Assembly: GCA_958299035.1 (NCBI GenBank)
Contig: CATQJL010000305.1
Coordinates: 64,747,618-64,811,617 of the forward strand
Length of the DNA: 64,000 nucleotides
Origin: Cylicocyclus nassatus
Taxonomy: Eukaryota; Nematoda; Chromadorea; Rhabditida; Strongylidae
Direction: 5' to 3'
The translations under genes were made by a program, and so were the position numbers. Position 1 is the first letter of the stretch. Each line of letters opens with the position of its first letter. The notes below the pieces were generated by a model, which was given only the letters and a program-made list of their open reading frames with translations, was not told the DNA's origin and did not search any database. Shown in pieces: positions 54,113 through 64,000 of this stretch.

Positions 54113-57100
54113 ATGCAATAAAACAGAGCAGCAGAAAGTTGAACGATATGAAACTTCTCAGAAATTGCTCTGCAATTTACACAGCACACATAGCAGCAAG
54201 AAAACATGCAAAAAATATAATTTACTCAGTAGGTAATTTCCTCAAAATGGAAAATGATGTTGCTGAAATGCATTGAAAACATAATAACTGTCATGCTAGC
54301 AAATCTTTTCGATACATTGCGACTATGTATGTGAATTTGAACTCAGAATTCTTTTTTTATATTTTGGGAAGCTTTAGTTTTTGATAAAAATTTCAAAATA
54401 GTGCATATTATTTTGGTGAAATGATCCATGAACTATAATTGTGGAAGTGTAAAATGCCTATATTATGAGCTTTCAATGCAGAAATTCGTTAAAAAAGATT
54501 ATTGGGATGCTCGAGCCTACAGAATACAGTAACGGTTTATTTTCGCACAGTTGCATAACTTAATTTCCTTCTCAGGCTAGTCATAATGGGACTGAAATGA
54601 TTATTGTGGTTTGATTTGACTCATTTGGAAATACATCTCACTATGACGTATGCTGTTGTTAGCTTCAAACTTTACACAAAAATCTTTGTAGAATAGAGAG
54701 CGCATTTTTAATTGAATTTCTCTGTCATTTTTTTCAGACTAAACTTTAGCTTTTATATTTCAGTTGAGTACGCATGTGACTCAAAGGTACTAGCGTGCCA
54801 GCCAGTGTAGATTGAGGTCGTTCAAAAAATGTATTGTAAGGTTGTACCAAAGGTCTAAAACTGAAGTTAGAAGTGCAATGAAATATATGACGATATCGAC
54901 TTACCAAACTGGCCTCTAGTAAAGACAGTCAAGAACTAATCATTTGAGGAAATTTTTGTTTGACTTCAGGCAAGGGTGAATAGAAGCACACCTTGCATCT
55001 GCTTTTATTTCAGTAAAAGTCTATATTGCTGATATAAGATAATATGCTTACTGAATTTGAGAGAATTTTCTTGTAATTGTGAAGGAAAGTTTTGCAGATG
55101 AGTTCTGGTGTTTCAGCTCACAAATTTTAGATTTTGCAGCATATGCTTTCCACTAAAGACGCACAAATACGATTTATGATTAACGAAAATGCTTTTGAAC
55201 AAAAACTTATGTCTCTGTGAAACAAATTACAAAAGAAAGGCATGTCATCATTGCTAGGGATTTGCATTTTTTGATGGCAGAAATTGGTGATCGCGATGGA
55301 ATCGAAAGATCGAAAGCAACTTCTCGTAGCGGAGAGTTGATCTAATTGAGTAAATATTAGGGTCTCATGATTTTTTTCCATTTCTACCCTAAAAGCCAGC
55401 ATTTCTCCAAAACGAGGGCACCTACAAAGGGTACAACTACGACGTTATTTTTTTATGTTTGAGCTGTATGGTCTGAGGGGTATGGAAGGAACTCAAGACG
55501 TTTAGTGATGGAGCTTTCCTTTTAGCCAATCATTTTATTCTTTATTTCTAGACATGAAATGAATGCGCAAAGCGTAGAATTCAATTTTCGATATGTTGAG
55601 CATATGCTACGATAAATCGGGAATTTTTAGGATTTTTTTGTCCGAGATGCGATTTTTTACGATAAAGTTCGTTCTTAACTGCTATCATATTTCAGCTCAA
55701 AACTTCTCGTGGAATACGAATTGGATAGACTCTTGATAGTTATCTTGTAGAGCTTACTTTGCACTTCGAAGGATTACTCAAGTCGAATTAATTGAAGCAT
55801 AGATACAAAAAGGCAATGGTTGTAATAAGTAAGGTATAAAATTATGAGAGACCCTAATACAAGCAATATTAGAGTGAAAAAGCACAGCGAAGAAAGCAGA
55901 AACCATTTCATGAATTATCTTTTGACTGATTTGACGAACAATGCTCTCAAGTAGCAATAGCTTTTTGCAGTGGGTGTGGGAGGGAGTAATGAGCCATTTC
56001 GGGCAAGGATTTCGACAAATTTGTGCCTGCAATCTCGAATTTCAAAGCGATGTCATCATGGATGAGAATGCGATGAATGACGTGATGAGATGCTTTCTCA
56101 GCTGATTTTATTTTTGAATTCCAATTTAATTGTTTGTTCCGTAGGCGTGACGGCATGCCCAAATACGAAAGTTCACGTAGGTTAGGAGGTAAGCTGATGT
56201 TTGATGTCTTCTTGTATCCTTTGCACAAAAAGACTTTCGAAGGTCTCCTAGGAAATAGAAAATTTGGAGTCCTTGTAGCTAGAAAATATTTTTTGCTGGC
56301 TGTTATTGCTTCGATATTCGAATTGAAAAAAATGCTAGGTCAAGCGTAAAATACTCGGGTAAACAGCAATAGTATTCGCAAAAGCTGCAAATCATAAGCT
56401 GAATAGACTTTTTGTTTTTTTTTCTCTGCTCATAGCGCAATTTGTTAGCGCAGTTCGTACTAGATCAGACAATCAAAGCTCAAATGCCTAAGTACAAATA
56501 CTCGGAACTTATTTGCGAAGATCCTTTAGCGCGCTGATCAAATTTACATTCACGGCATCATAAAGTTCTAATTATTAACAGAGCAGATAATAAATGACAC
56601 ATAGCTATAGAAAAAAGCTGTTGATGAGCTTTGAGGTTTTGGCTCTCAAAAATGACGAGTATTGTGCAAACTAAAGCAAACGATATTCTTCAGTTTTCAA
56701 AATTGAGGTAAAACCTGATACCAAAAACCTTGGGTTGAAGTACGGAGCAAGTGGAAAGAAGCCCGCTAGGAATGGCCTTTTCGTCGCAGCTTCTGACAGA
56801 GAGGTTGGTATTGAAGCAGATAAAAAGATATTACTGATCCTCTCAAAACAACTTCCTTGTTTGAAAAACGTAAAAGGCATTTCCTACAAAACAGAAGTTG
56901 CTGACTGTATGCTCAAAACAGATTGCAAAGCCCAAATAGCTACACTTGACGACAAACGGAAACGGCGGAAATTTGAACCCCCTATATTAGGCATCATTAT
57001 GAATTACTCGCAACACTTCAGAATTCTAGAGGGCTTTACATAAGTGCTATTTAGCTGTCAAACTCATAGCTTCAGACATAACAAGACCTTTCGATATTTT

Positions 57101-57330
57101 CCTGTTTTTTGCAAACCTGGCTAGACCTCAGAATGCTAATGCTCGATCTGGGCCAATATAGTGTCAATAAAAGCTTTCAAGAGCCAGAAAAAAAGTCATT
57201 TTCTGACTTTTGCTTCGATATGTACTCAGAAAGACGTAGTCAGCAGCTCAAGGAACACACTCCGGAGGACGACTCTCCAGGCTCTATATTCATGGACAAG
57301 GTCTTCAAAGCAAGAGTTAAACACAACTGA
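54113..57330 (+). CDS. Unrecognised gene, six phase-consistent 3' exons
   Basis: Exons 54113-54232, 54764-54786, 55140-55216, 56145-56188, 56694-56906 and 57125-57330 chain without a phase conflict (phases 1, 0, 2, 1, 1) and with recognisable acceptors and donors. They give about 228 residues: AIKQSSRKLNDMKLLRNCSA, IAARKHAKNIIYSVVEYACD, HMLSTKDAQIRFMINENAFE, RDGMPKYESSRRLG, FKIEVKPDTKNLGLKYGASG, then an acidic end containing SFSDFCFDMYSERRSQQLKE and a stop at 57328. The fifth exon's donor (ACT|GTATGC) is the least sure; without it the frame stays open to 57040. The 5' end is not found. It has no signal peptide or known domain in this part; a soluble protein is likely. Confidence 0.5.
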
Positions 57331-57388
57331 TTGGCCACTGAGAATTCTCCCCAAGAATTGCATGAGTTCCCACATGATCAAACATATG

Positions 57389-58032
57389 CAAGGTGTCTAA
57401 CATCATGCACTATTTGATCATTGATATCCTTCCCATCGCAGAATTTTTTGCTAACATTTGGGAACCATTCTATGTAGCTAGCTTCAACTTACTTATCACT
57501 TTACAGTAAGAAGTGAATCATCACTCGCTTTTATCACTGTCGGGGCTACCGTAAAAATCATGAAGAGGATCTTGGGCCTTTAACTTTAGAGGCCACATTC
57601 CGTTTCAGAAAAAAAAATCAAACTAGCTTAAATCTCTGAAGTTATGATCACGTTAGCTCACTCCAACTGATTACGAAACTCCAATTACCATAATCATGTG
57701 TTGTCACGCTAGGTATCCAAACGACTGCATTTTTCACCCTTCTGAAAAACTGATTTTAGCTTTCAGAAAAAAAGTAACATCAGCATGCGAGAAAACCCTC
57801 ACAATTGTCACATTTTTTGAAAAATTTACAAAACATTATTATCACACGGGCGCTGGAAGATCTGGAAGCTAGAGGATCTGGAAGATCCTACTGTAGCCCC
57901 TTAGTAATGAACAGCTAGTCCGTTCTATACTGTAGATTCAAATTGAACGCAGCTCTACTATGTTAAACAAAAAAGGAAAAAAACACCGATATGGAGGAGA
58001 TATCGGCCACAAACACTTTTGGGACATCCTAA
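57389..58032. mobile_element. Diverged copy of the 675-bp MITE family
   Basis: CAAGGTGTCTAACATCATGC on the left and CACTTTTGGGACATCCT on the right are diverged inverted termini. CACTATTTGATCATTGATATC and the interior TACCGTAAAAATC match the family at 27059 and 33464. Confidence 0.6.
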
Positions 58033-58378
58033 AAATTAACATCCATTAGCTCCCTTCATCAAAAGTAAAAAATTCGGTGTCACAGCTGTAATCCTGTAGC
58101 CGCTCTAGTTTCCACTAAATATAAATTCTAGCCCGAAAATCTTGAAATTCATAGATTATTCCTTGATAGCCGCATTAATACTTAAGTACTTCTGATTTTT
58201 TCTGACGATGACTCATATGACTGAGAATAACTACATACTGTCACGCAGAGAATGCTACAGGATCATACATTCATATATAGGAGAAGCTGTAGGAGATAAT
58301 ACTAAACTACATCGAAGCTATCATAAATGAAATATTATATTGTGATAGAAGCATTGCGATCGCGCCAAGAATTCAGAA

Positions 58379-58600
58379 ATGATTGGAATAAATGAATCGG
58401 AGGGCGCTTATATATGGGTTTTCCCATTGAGTGGGTTGACCCGTGACATGACACTGCTTTCGTATTCATTGCCTAGAAATTATTCTAAAAAGCTGCTGAC
58501 GCTTGCTTCAAAGTTAGCGGAATTCCGGAAGCCAATTTTAATGAATGCAATCGAGCATAATATAAACATGGCGGCGGTAAAGTACGGCTTCGTTCTTTGA
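58379..58600 (+). CDS. Candidate small ORF after a trans-splice-like acceptor
   Basis: GAATTCAG lies two bases before an ATG opening 73 codons: MIGINESEGAYIWVFPLSGL, then LPRNYSKKLLTLASKLAEFR and NAIEHNINMAAVKYGFVL. A GTAAAG within GCGGCG|GTAAAG could also serve as donor. Composition is protein-like, but an ORF of this length is expected by chance in this window. No family recognised. 58,700-60,200 holds nothing else. Confidence 0.35.
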   Translation: MIGINESEGAYIWVFPLSGLTRDMTLLSYSLPRNYSKKLLTLASKLAEFRKPILMNAIEHNINMAAVKYGFVL

Positions 58601-60206
58601 TTGCTTGTAGGAGTAGATTCCAAACCAGACTGCAAAGTATGTACCACTACTCCCAAGAATGCTATGAACAATTCACTTACAGTATATCGTATCAGATTAC
58701 CATCGCTTCAGGACCTGATCTCCTAACAGCACGTAATTCAACTTAATTGAAAAATTTGGTAAAGAACAAATCAACAAGTGGGAAGACTACATTAAGCATA
58801 CATATATTTGCGTCGTCTTCTTAGTACATCGTTACTTGAAGAATGATCCCCTAGACATCTAGAAACTCCTCTGGAGCAATGGTGATGCCTCTCAGAAGAA
58901 CTATGTTCTAACTACTCTTGGCCATCCAGTATCCATATAGCAAACATCCCAGAACACGTGAAAAATTTGTTTTCGTAGCCAAGAAGACTCCGATTCATTT
59001 CCGTCCGGGTCACTACTCGTATGATGCTTTGAATTTGTAGAAATCTATTCGATAAGACTATGCAACTTTGCTTTGTGAATGCTCTATGAAATTTGTCTGA
59101 ATTATTTTAAAACAACCGTAAAAATTGTTTTTGAACTTGTAGTGTACTTTTTTATATGGCATTTTGGTTGAAGTATGCACTTCTAAACATAGTTTAAACT
59201 CCATAAAAATGTATTATAGGTCAACATCTGTAAGTACAGGAAGTTGGGTTTTCGGATAATAATTCCTGCACAACCTTGCGTGATAACCTGGGTTTTGTTA
59301 GTCGCTATGCGAATATGTCTTCAAACATTTACAACACTCCTTAGAAAATTATAAAGTACTAAACATGTACAAAATCATTCTAATCTGGCAATAATTATGA
59401 TATAGAACTGCGCTTCTTTACATATTTCTGCATTTTTGCTTTGTGATATTGAGCCTTGGCTCGGAAGGTACCTTTGTTGCATTTGTTTGAATACTGCTGT
59501 ATCAATTGGTAGTCGCAGTGGATTCAAAAAATCCACAAAATTCAAAGATTCACAAAATTCTGCGACTTGAAGAGTTTTTGGTAATTGGCTCTCTTGTGAT
59601 CATCCTTCAGTACTTTTTAATTTGATAGCTTCAGAGGAACTGCTCATATTTGGAATATTTGTATTCAGTTTTTGAAAAGCAAAATTTGCAGCTCAAATCA
59701 AAGCCTCTGAAAAGAGATATCGACTGTCAAGCGTGTTTTCAGATATACATTTCTGTTTTAACTACGCTCGATTTTTTGGTTAATTTCCAATGCTACTGAG
59801 CTAAGGTCAAGCAACGAAGTGTCATATATGCACTTACAGATATGTCAATTCGGAATCACATGCTGACTGACGTCTAGCATAAAATTGTAGTTTTTAAACG
59901 CTTACGAAACCTGATTTGCTGACGGAAACTTCCGCTTTCTTCCTACGACACAAGGACTTCTAAAATTAGGGCACTAAAAAAGAAACTGCAAATTCTTGCA
60001 GGTAAGTTCGCGTCTGAATAAGCTGCAAAAGCACGAATATTGGAAGTCACAATTATGTAGTCAGCAGATATATAGCGTTTACTGTACATTATTCAAAAGC
60101 CCTTGAAGACCTTTTTCAAGATCTCATAGACAGCTGACGATCCATGCACCTAGATATGCGTGAAGGGAAATAAGGACGCACCAATGCGTATGTAAAATGC
60201 TCAAAA

Positions 60207-60404
60207 GTGGATGACCGAGAACAAAAATTGGAATTTGGCTTGAAGGTGTATACTATTGAGAAGATCTCTCGAAGAGCTACCTATTATTTGTATGAAAAAT
60301 TCTATCGTCTTGAGGATTTAGAAAACTCACTGATTCCAGTGTCAAAAATTCGTGCCAAAAAAAAAACTATTCAAAAATCAATGTATTATAAAATCTACTG
60401 AAAG
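60207..60404 (+). CDS. Weak candidate exon, Lys/Tyr-rich
   Basis: An open frame reads DDREQKLEFGLKVYTIEKIS, then YYLYEKFYRLEDLENSLIPV and KIRAKKKTIQKS to TGA. It has charged, non-repetitive composition but no clear acceptor. 60,405-61,585 shows no feature. Confidence 0.28.
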
Positions 60405-61584
60405 AAGATCTATTAAAAAATAATCTAATCAGTAAAATTTGAGGGTATTTTACCAGTTTCTCACTTTAAAGCCTGATCCCTTGATGCTATAAGCTTTTAA
60501 GTTCTCGGAAGCCCACCGAGAACATTGGAGGTGCTTAGAAAACGTGGCTAATAAGATTAAATACATATAGTGAGTGGTCTGATAGCAAGTGAGTGCAATT
60601 GCACAGTTTCACTATTAGGCGTGATTGTGAACGATATCACTGCAAGATATAACATTGATAAATCCTCTCTAACGAAGTTGCACTTCATAGATGAACAAGA
60701 AAGTAAATTATTATACTAAACATATTCGATAAATGTGAGCCGACTAACAGATTGTGCGTTTAGATTTACAAAGATCACTATTTGAGCTATTCGACAATAC
60801 CTAAGATCTTTTTCATGAATTTGCAGGTGAAAGTAAAGGGGGACCATAAACAAAGAGCATTTTCAGAAAAAGCATTCGTGACATTATCAACAATTTAAAA
60901 TTGAATAATTCAAAAAACCCAAAATGTGAAAGTCATAGTGAATAGGAAATTTTACTCAATCACTGAAGAGCTTAGAGGTCCAATGACAGCATCAGTTGGC
61001 AAAATTTCAATTTATAGTGTTTGTGTTTACTTAGCGAGAGTCATTAGCAACGTCAACTATCAAATTTCAAACAGGAAATGTAGGAGGTTTGTTTCGTCTT
61101 AAATGGTTTCTTGCAACAATTTTTTGCGTGGGTGATAGTGAAGTCATAAACAAATAGAATTCACTTTCCGAGAATCTAATTTGGGAAATAGAGATCTTGT
61201 GGAGTATACTGTTGTGTGCACGTTCAAATTATATAATAGCTGATGATGGAAACATTTGTACGTCCTACAAGGCAAAAAATAGTTTACCTATTGTGTGATT
61301 GTGTGCTCTTTTGAATTAATCGCTCCAAAACGGAGATGAAATCTTCTGAAAAGGAAAAATAGCAAGAGTAGAAAAAGTATGTAGCAGAATATCCAACTCC
61401 ATTTTAAACTTTCCTCACGTGATTGACCACAACTGACAGATTTAGCTGATGTCTGTGAATAAATAACGTAAAACGAGCACGTAAACCTTAATCATAGCTC
61501 GTGATATATAGCAGAGAAAATTCAGGTGGTCATATGTGCGATTGCGCATGAACGCTCAATGGCGCGGAATATAGACAACTAGCT

Positions 61585-62650
61585 GGCTTACCCGGCTCCG
61601 CCGTATCCGGACCAAACTTGGCACACATACACTTCGGACCCCGGCGGGTGTCACAGTCCACTTTTCGTTATCGATCGATGTCGATTTTACCGATTTTTAT
61701 CGATTTTTTTGCAGAGTTCACCTACAGGGCTAGGAGTTGGCACAGGGGGGGGAAGTGAGCATGGGGATTCCGAACACAATATTAGTTTTCAGAATTATCG
61801 ATTACTTTTATTGATTTTATCGATTTTTTTGTAAAGTTTGACCTGCGAAGCTGGGAGCTTGCACAGGGGGGTAATCGAGCATGCAGATTACGAATACAAT
61901 ATTAGTTTTCAGGATCGTCCATTACTTTTATCGATTTTATCGATTTTTTTTTGTAAAGTTTGACCTGCGGGGCTGGGAGTTTGCACAGGGGGGTGATCGA
62001 ATGCAGATTACGAATACAATGTTAGTTTTCAAGATCGTCCATTACTTTTATCGATTTTTATCGATTTTTTGAAAATTTAAGCTAGGGGGCTGGAATTTGG
62101 CACGGGGGTGTAATCGAGCATGCTGATCACCCCCTTGGGGATGATCAGCATGCTCGATTACCCCCCTGTGCCAACTCCCAGCCCCCTAGCTCAAACTTTG
62201 CAAAAAAATCGATAAAATCGATAAAAGTAATCGATAATCCTGAAAACCAATATTGTATTCGGAATCCCCATGCTCGATTACCCCCCTGTGCCAACTCCCA
62301 GCCCCGTAGCTCAAACTTTGCAAAAAAATCGATAAAATCGATAAAAGTAATCGATAATCCTGAAAACCATATTGTATTCGGAATCCCCATGCTCGATTAC
62401 CCCCCTGTGCCAACTCCCAGCCCCGTAGGTGAACTCAGCAAAAAAATCGATAAAAATCGATAAAATCGATATCGATCGATGACGAAAAGTAGCCTATGAC
62501 ACCCGCCGGGGCCCGTAGTGTATGTGTGCCAAGTTTGGTCCGGATCGGTTCAGAAATGGAATTTTCTATTTGGAACATACGTACACACAGACAGACAGAC
62601 ATACAGACAGACAGACATACATACAAACAGACATTCAGCTTTATATATAA
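61585..62650. repeat. Inverted ATCGAT-rich repeat complex with microsatellite tail
   Basis: Left side: CCGGCTCCGCCGTATCCGGA, then units of about 115 bp (TTTTATCGATTTTATCGATT, GGGCTGGGAGTTTGCACAGG, GATTACGAATACAATATTAG) to about 62120. Right side: the same units inverted, 62130-62470, then CCAAGTTTGGTCCGGATCGG and a (CAGACAGACATA)n tract at 62576-62636 ending TTATATATAAGAT. The open frames inside follow the repeat period and are not genes. Diverged pieces of the unit occur near 26320 and 26410. Confidence 0.75.
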
Positions 62651-62892
62651 GATTTATTTGGCCACAGAGGATAAGGCTACAGAGGGTAACTTTTTGTGTC
62701 TGGAAGTTTGTAACTTTGTAACTTCTCTGGTCTCAAAATTCTGGGAACCAGCAAGGAACGTGCTTCGCCAAGCGGTGGTACTGGAATAAGTGAAAAGTAA
62801 TGAAAACGTCATATCAGTAACAGATAATTGCTCTAAACGTACCCCAAGCAACTTTTATTTCTCTTTCCAGCTGTTAATTTGACTGCAAAAAT

Positions 62893-63459
62893 TTTAGAGG
62901 CAGCGTACATCCAAAATTTCGCTCTCGATGTGTCATTCTGAGGCCTTTCCGTGCCCCTGATTACAGTTATAATATTAAAATTCTCCAGTACCCCCCCCCC
63001 CCAAAAAAAAACCCCGACGGGACCCTCTCTTCAAAGGGAGGACGAGTTTCGTATTGCTCGAACCCGTCGGCATGCCAGCGAAGCAGCTGCAACTGCATGA
63101 CAACCTGCAGTTGCAACTGCAACTGCAACTGGAACTGCAGCGTACGCTTACAGCTTACGCCGTCGTGGATTCGAAGGAGGCGGACCGCAAAAGGCAACTG
63201 CACTGTTGCTACTGCAGTTGCAGTTGCAACAGCAGATGCAACAGCAACTGACTGCAACTGCAGCTTACCTGTCGTAGATTCGTCCGAAGGAGGAGGAGTG
63301 GGAGAAAAGGAGCGGAGTGAAAGAAAAATCAGTCGGGTTTTCTCCGCTCAGAAGCAACATTGGGAGACCGGACCAATGCAGTTGGTTTTCTTCTGGGCCC
63401 TGTATGTGCACGGTATAGGGAACTGGGTAACTTAACTTTTGGGTGTACGCTGCCTTTAA
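62893..63459. mobile_element. MITE with CTGCAA hexamer arrays
   Basis: GAGGCAGCGTACATCCAAAA on the left and TTTTGGGTGTACGCTGCCTT on the right are inverted termini next to TTA/TTAA. Inside, two opposed (TGCAAC/GTTGCA)n arrays at 63090-63140 and 63195-63265 form a palindrome. Related to the TTAA-ended element at 45558. Frames inside read Gln/Leu/Cys repeats and are not genes. 63,460-64,000 shows no supportable feature. Confidence 0.65.
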
Positions 63460-64000
63460 GCATATTGTTTTTACATTGCAGATTTGTTATCACCCAAAAT
63501 CCACAATGCTCAGACAACTATATATTGTATGAGTATGCCCCAAAAGAAGACCAACTGCGTTGGTCAGGTCCTCTAATGTTGTTTCCAAAAGGAGAAAATG
63601 GACTTCGAAACCGTAGAATCCTCTTGCGCTCACCCCCCCCCCCTTTCTGCGCTCCGCTCATCCATGGACTGCCTTCTGAAGCGTTCTGACGTGGCAAGTA
63701 CAGTCGGGGCACTCATTGTGCAACTATATTCGTGTTGCATACGGCAACATTTGCTGTTGCATGTGACGGGAAGAACGCCGGAACACTCGTCCACGCACGT
63801 CAAATCAAGATTCCAGAAAAGGGGTTTCTGGAATTCCCGCTAATACGCACCCCATATTTAGAATCAAGGCCATGGAAAGACGTAAAAACGATAAAAACAT
63901 TGAAGACGAAAATCTGGCTGGACGCTGTCTTTGAGCTTTGTCAAATCAAGGTTTTACAACGACTTTTTGAATCTTTCGAACCTCGGTTCATGATTCGATG

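Noticed and set aside
56420..56470. tRNA-like words (GCGCAATTTGTTAGCGCAG, GTTCGTACTAG)
   Set aside because: A and B box resemblance is weak and no cloverleaf or acceptor stem can be drawn.
62145..62413. Repeated hydrophobic ORFs (ITFIDFIDFFAKFEL)
   Set aside because: These follow the period of the ATCGAT-rich repeat in both orientations; not protein-coding.

Overview
The window looks like nuclear DNA of a nematode, probably a strongylid (hookworm-type) worm. It is AT-rich and intron-rich, and acceptors follow the TTTCAG pattern. Several start codons sit 0-4 bases after an acceptor-like TTTCAG, as in spliced-leader trans-splicing. Transposon debris is dense: mariner-type MITEs, foldback elements and a Penelope-like retroelement. 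I see no rRNA, no intact tRNA and no CRISPR array. Nearly all genes are split into small exons, so they had to be read from splice sites and phase; exon edges are my own calls without transcript support.

Layout. 1-2,600: a weak gene end, a GC-rich repeat and a palindromic MITE. 2,686-12,083 (+): one large gene for a secreted protein with a signal peptide, four 20-residue His/Pro/Phe repeats, a Cys-containing core, a run of phase-0 micro-exons for Ser/Glu-rich segments, and a poly-Ser/Pro/Lys-rich tail. A 1.9-kb foldback element sits in one intron and other micro-exons have been copied in tandem with their introns. 12,000-15,200: possible alternative 3' exons, a weak minus-strand exon, a decayed MITE and AT-rich DNA. 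15,240-20,533: a dead Penelope-like element (reverse transcriptase plus GIY-YIG nuclease) with inverted ends carrying a hammerhead-like motif and two MITEs nested inside. 20,800-24,000: relics and a weak exon.

24,400-40,900 (-): four paralogues (three intact, one dead) of a short prepro-hormone whose core NCFFSP[IM]GC matches the allatostatin-C ring (C-[YF]-F-[NS]-P-x-[SG]-C). All share a 77-base first coding exon ending in phase 2. MITEs and segmental duplications separate them. 41,563-42,901 (-): the 3' end of a gene with a hydrophobic, GPI-signal-like tail. 44,850-46,361 (+) and 54,113-57,330 (+): 3' ends of two unrecognised genes found by phase-consistent exon chains, with weaker exons at 47.3, 50.5, 58.4 and 60.2 kb. 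The rest is mainly mariner-type MITEs, and the right end holds an inverted ATCGAT-rich repeat complex and a CTGCAA-rich MITE.

How they fit. The genes I can interpret encode small secreted products: the micro-exon protein and the peptide-hormone paralogues. The most novel candidates are the micro-exon gene, similar in architecture to schistosome micro-exon genes, and the tandem allatostatin-C-like family.
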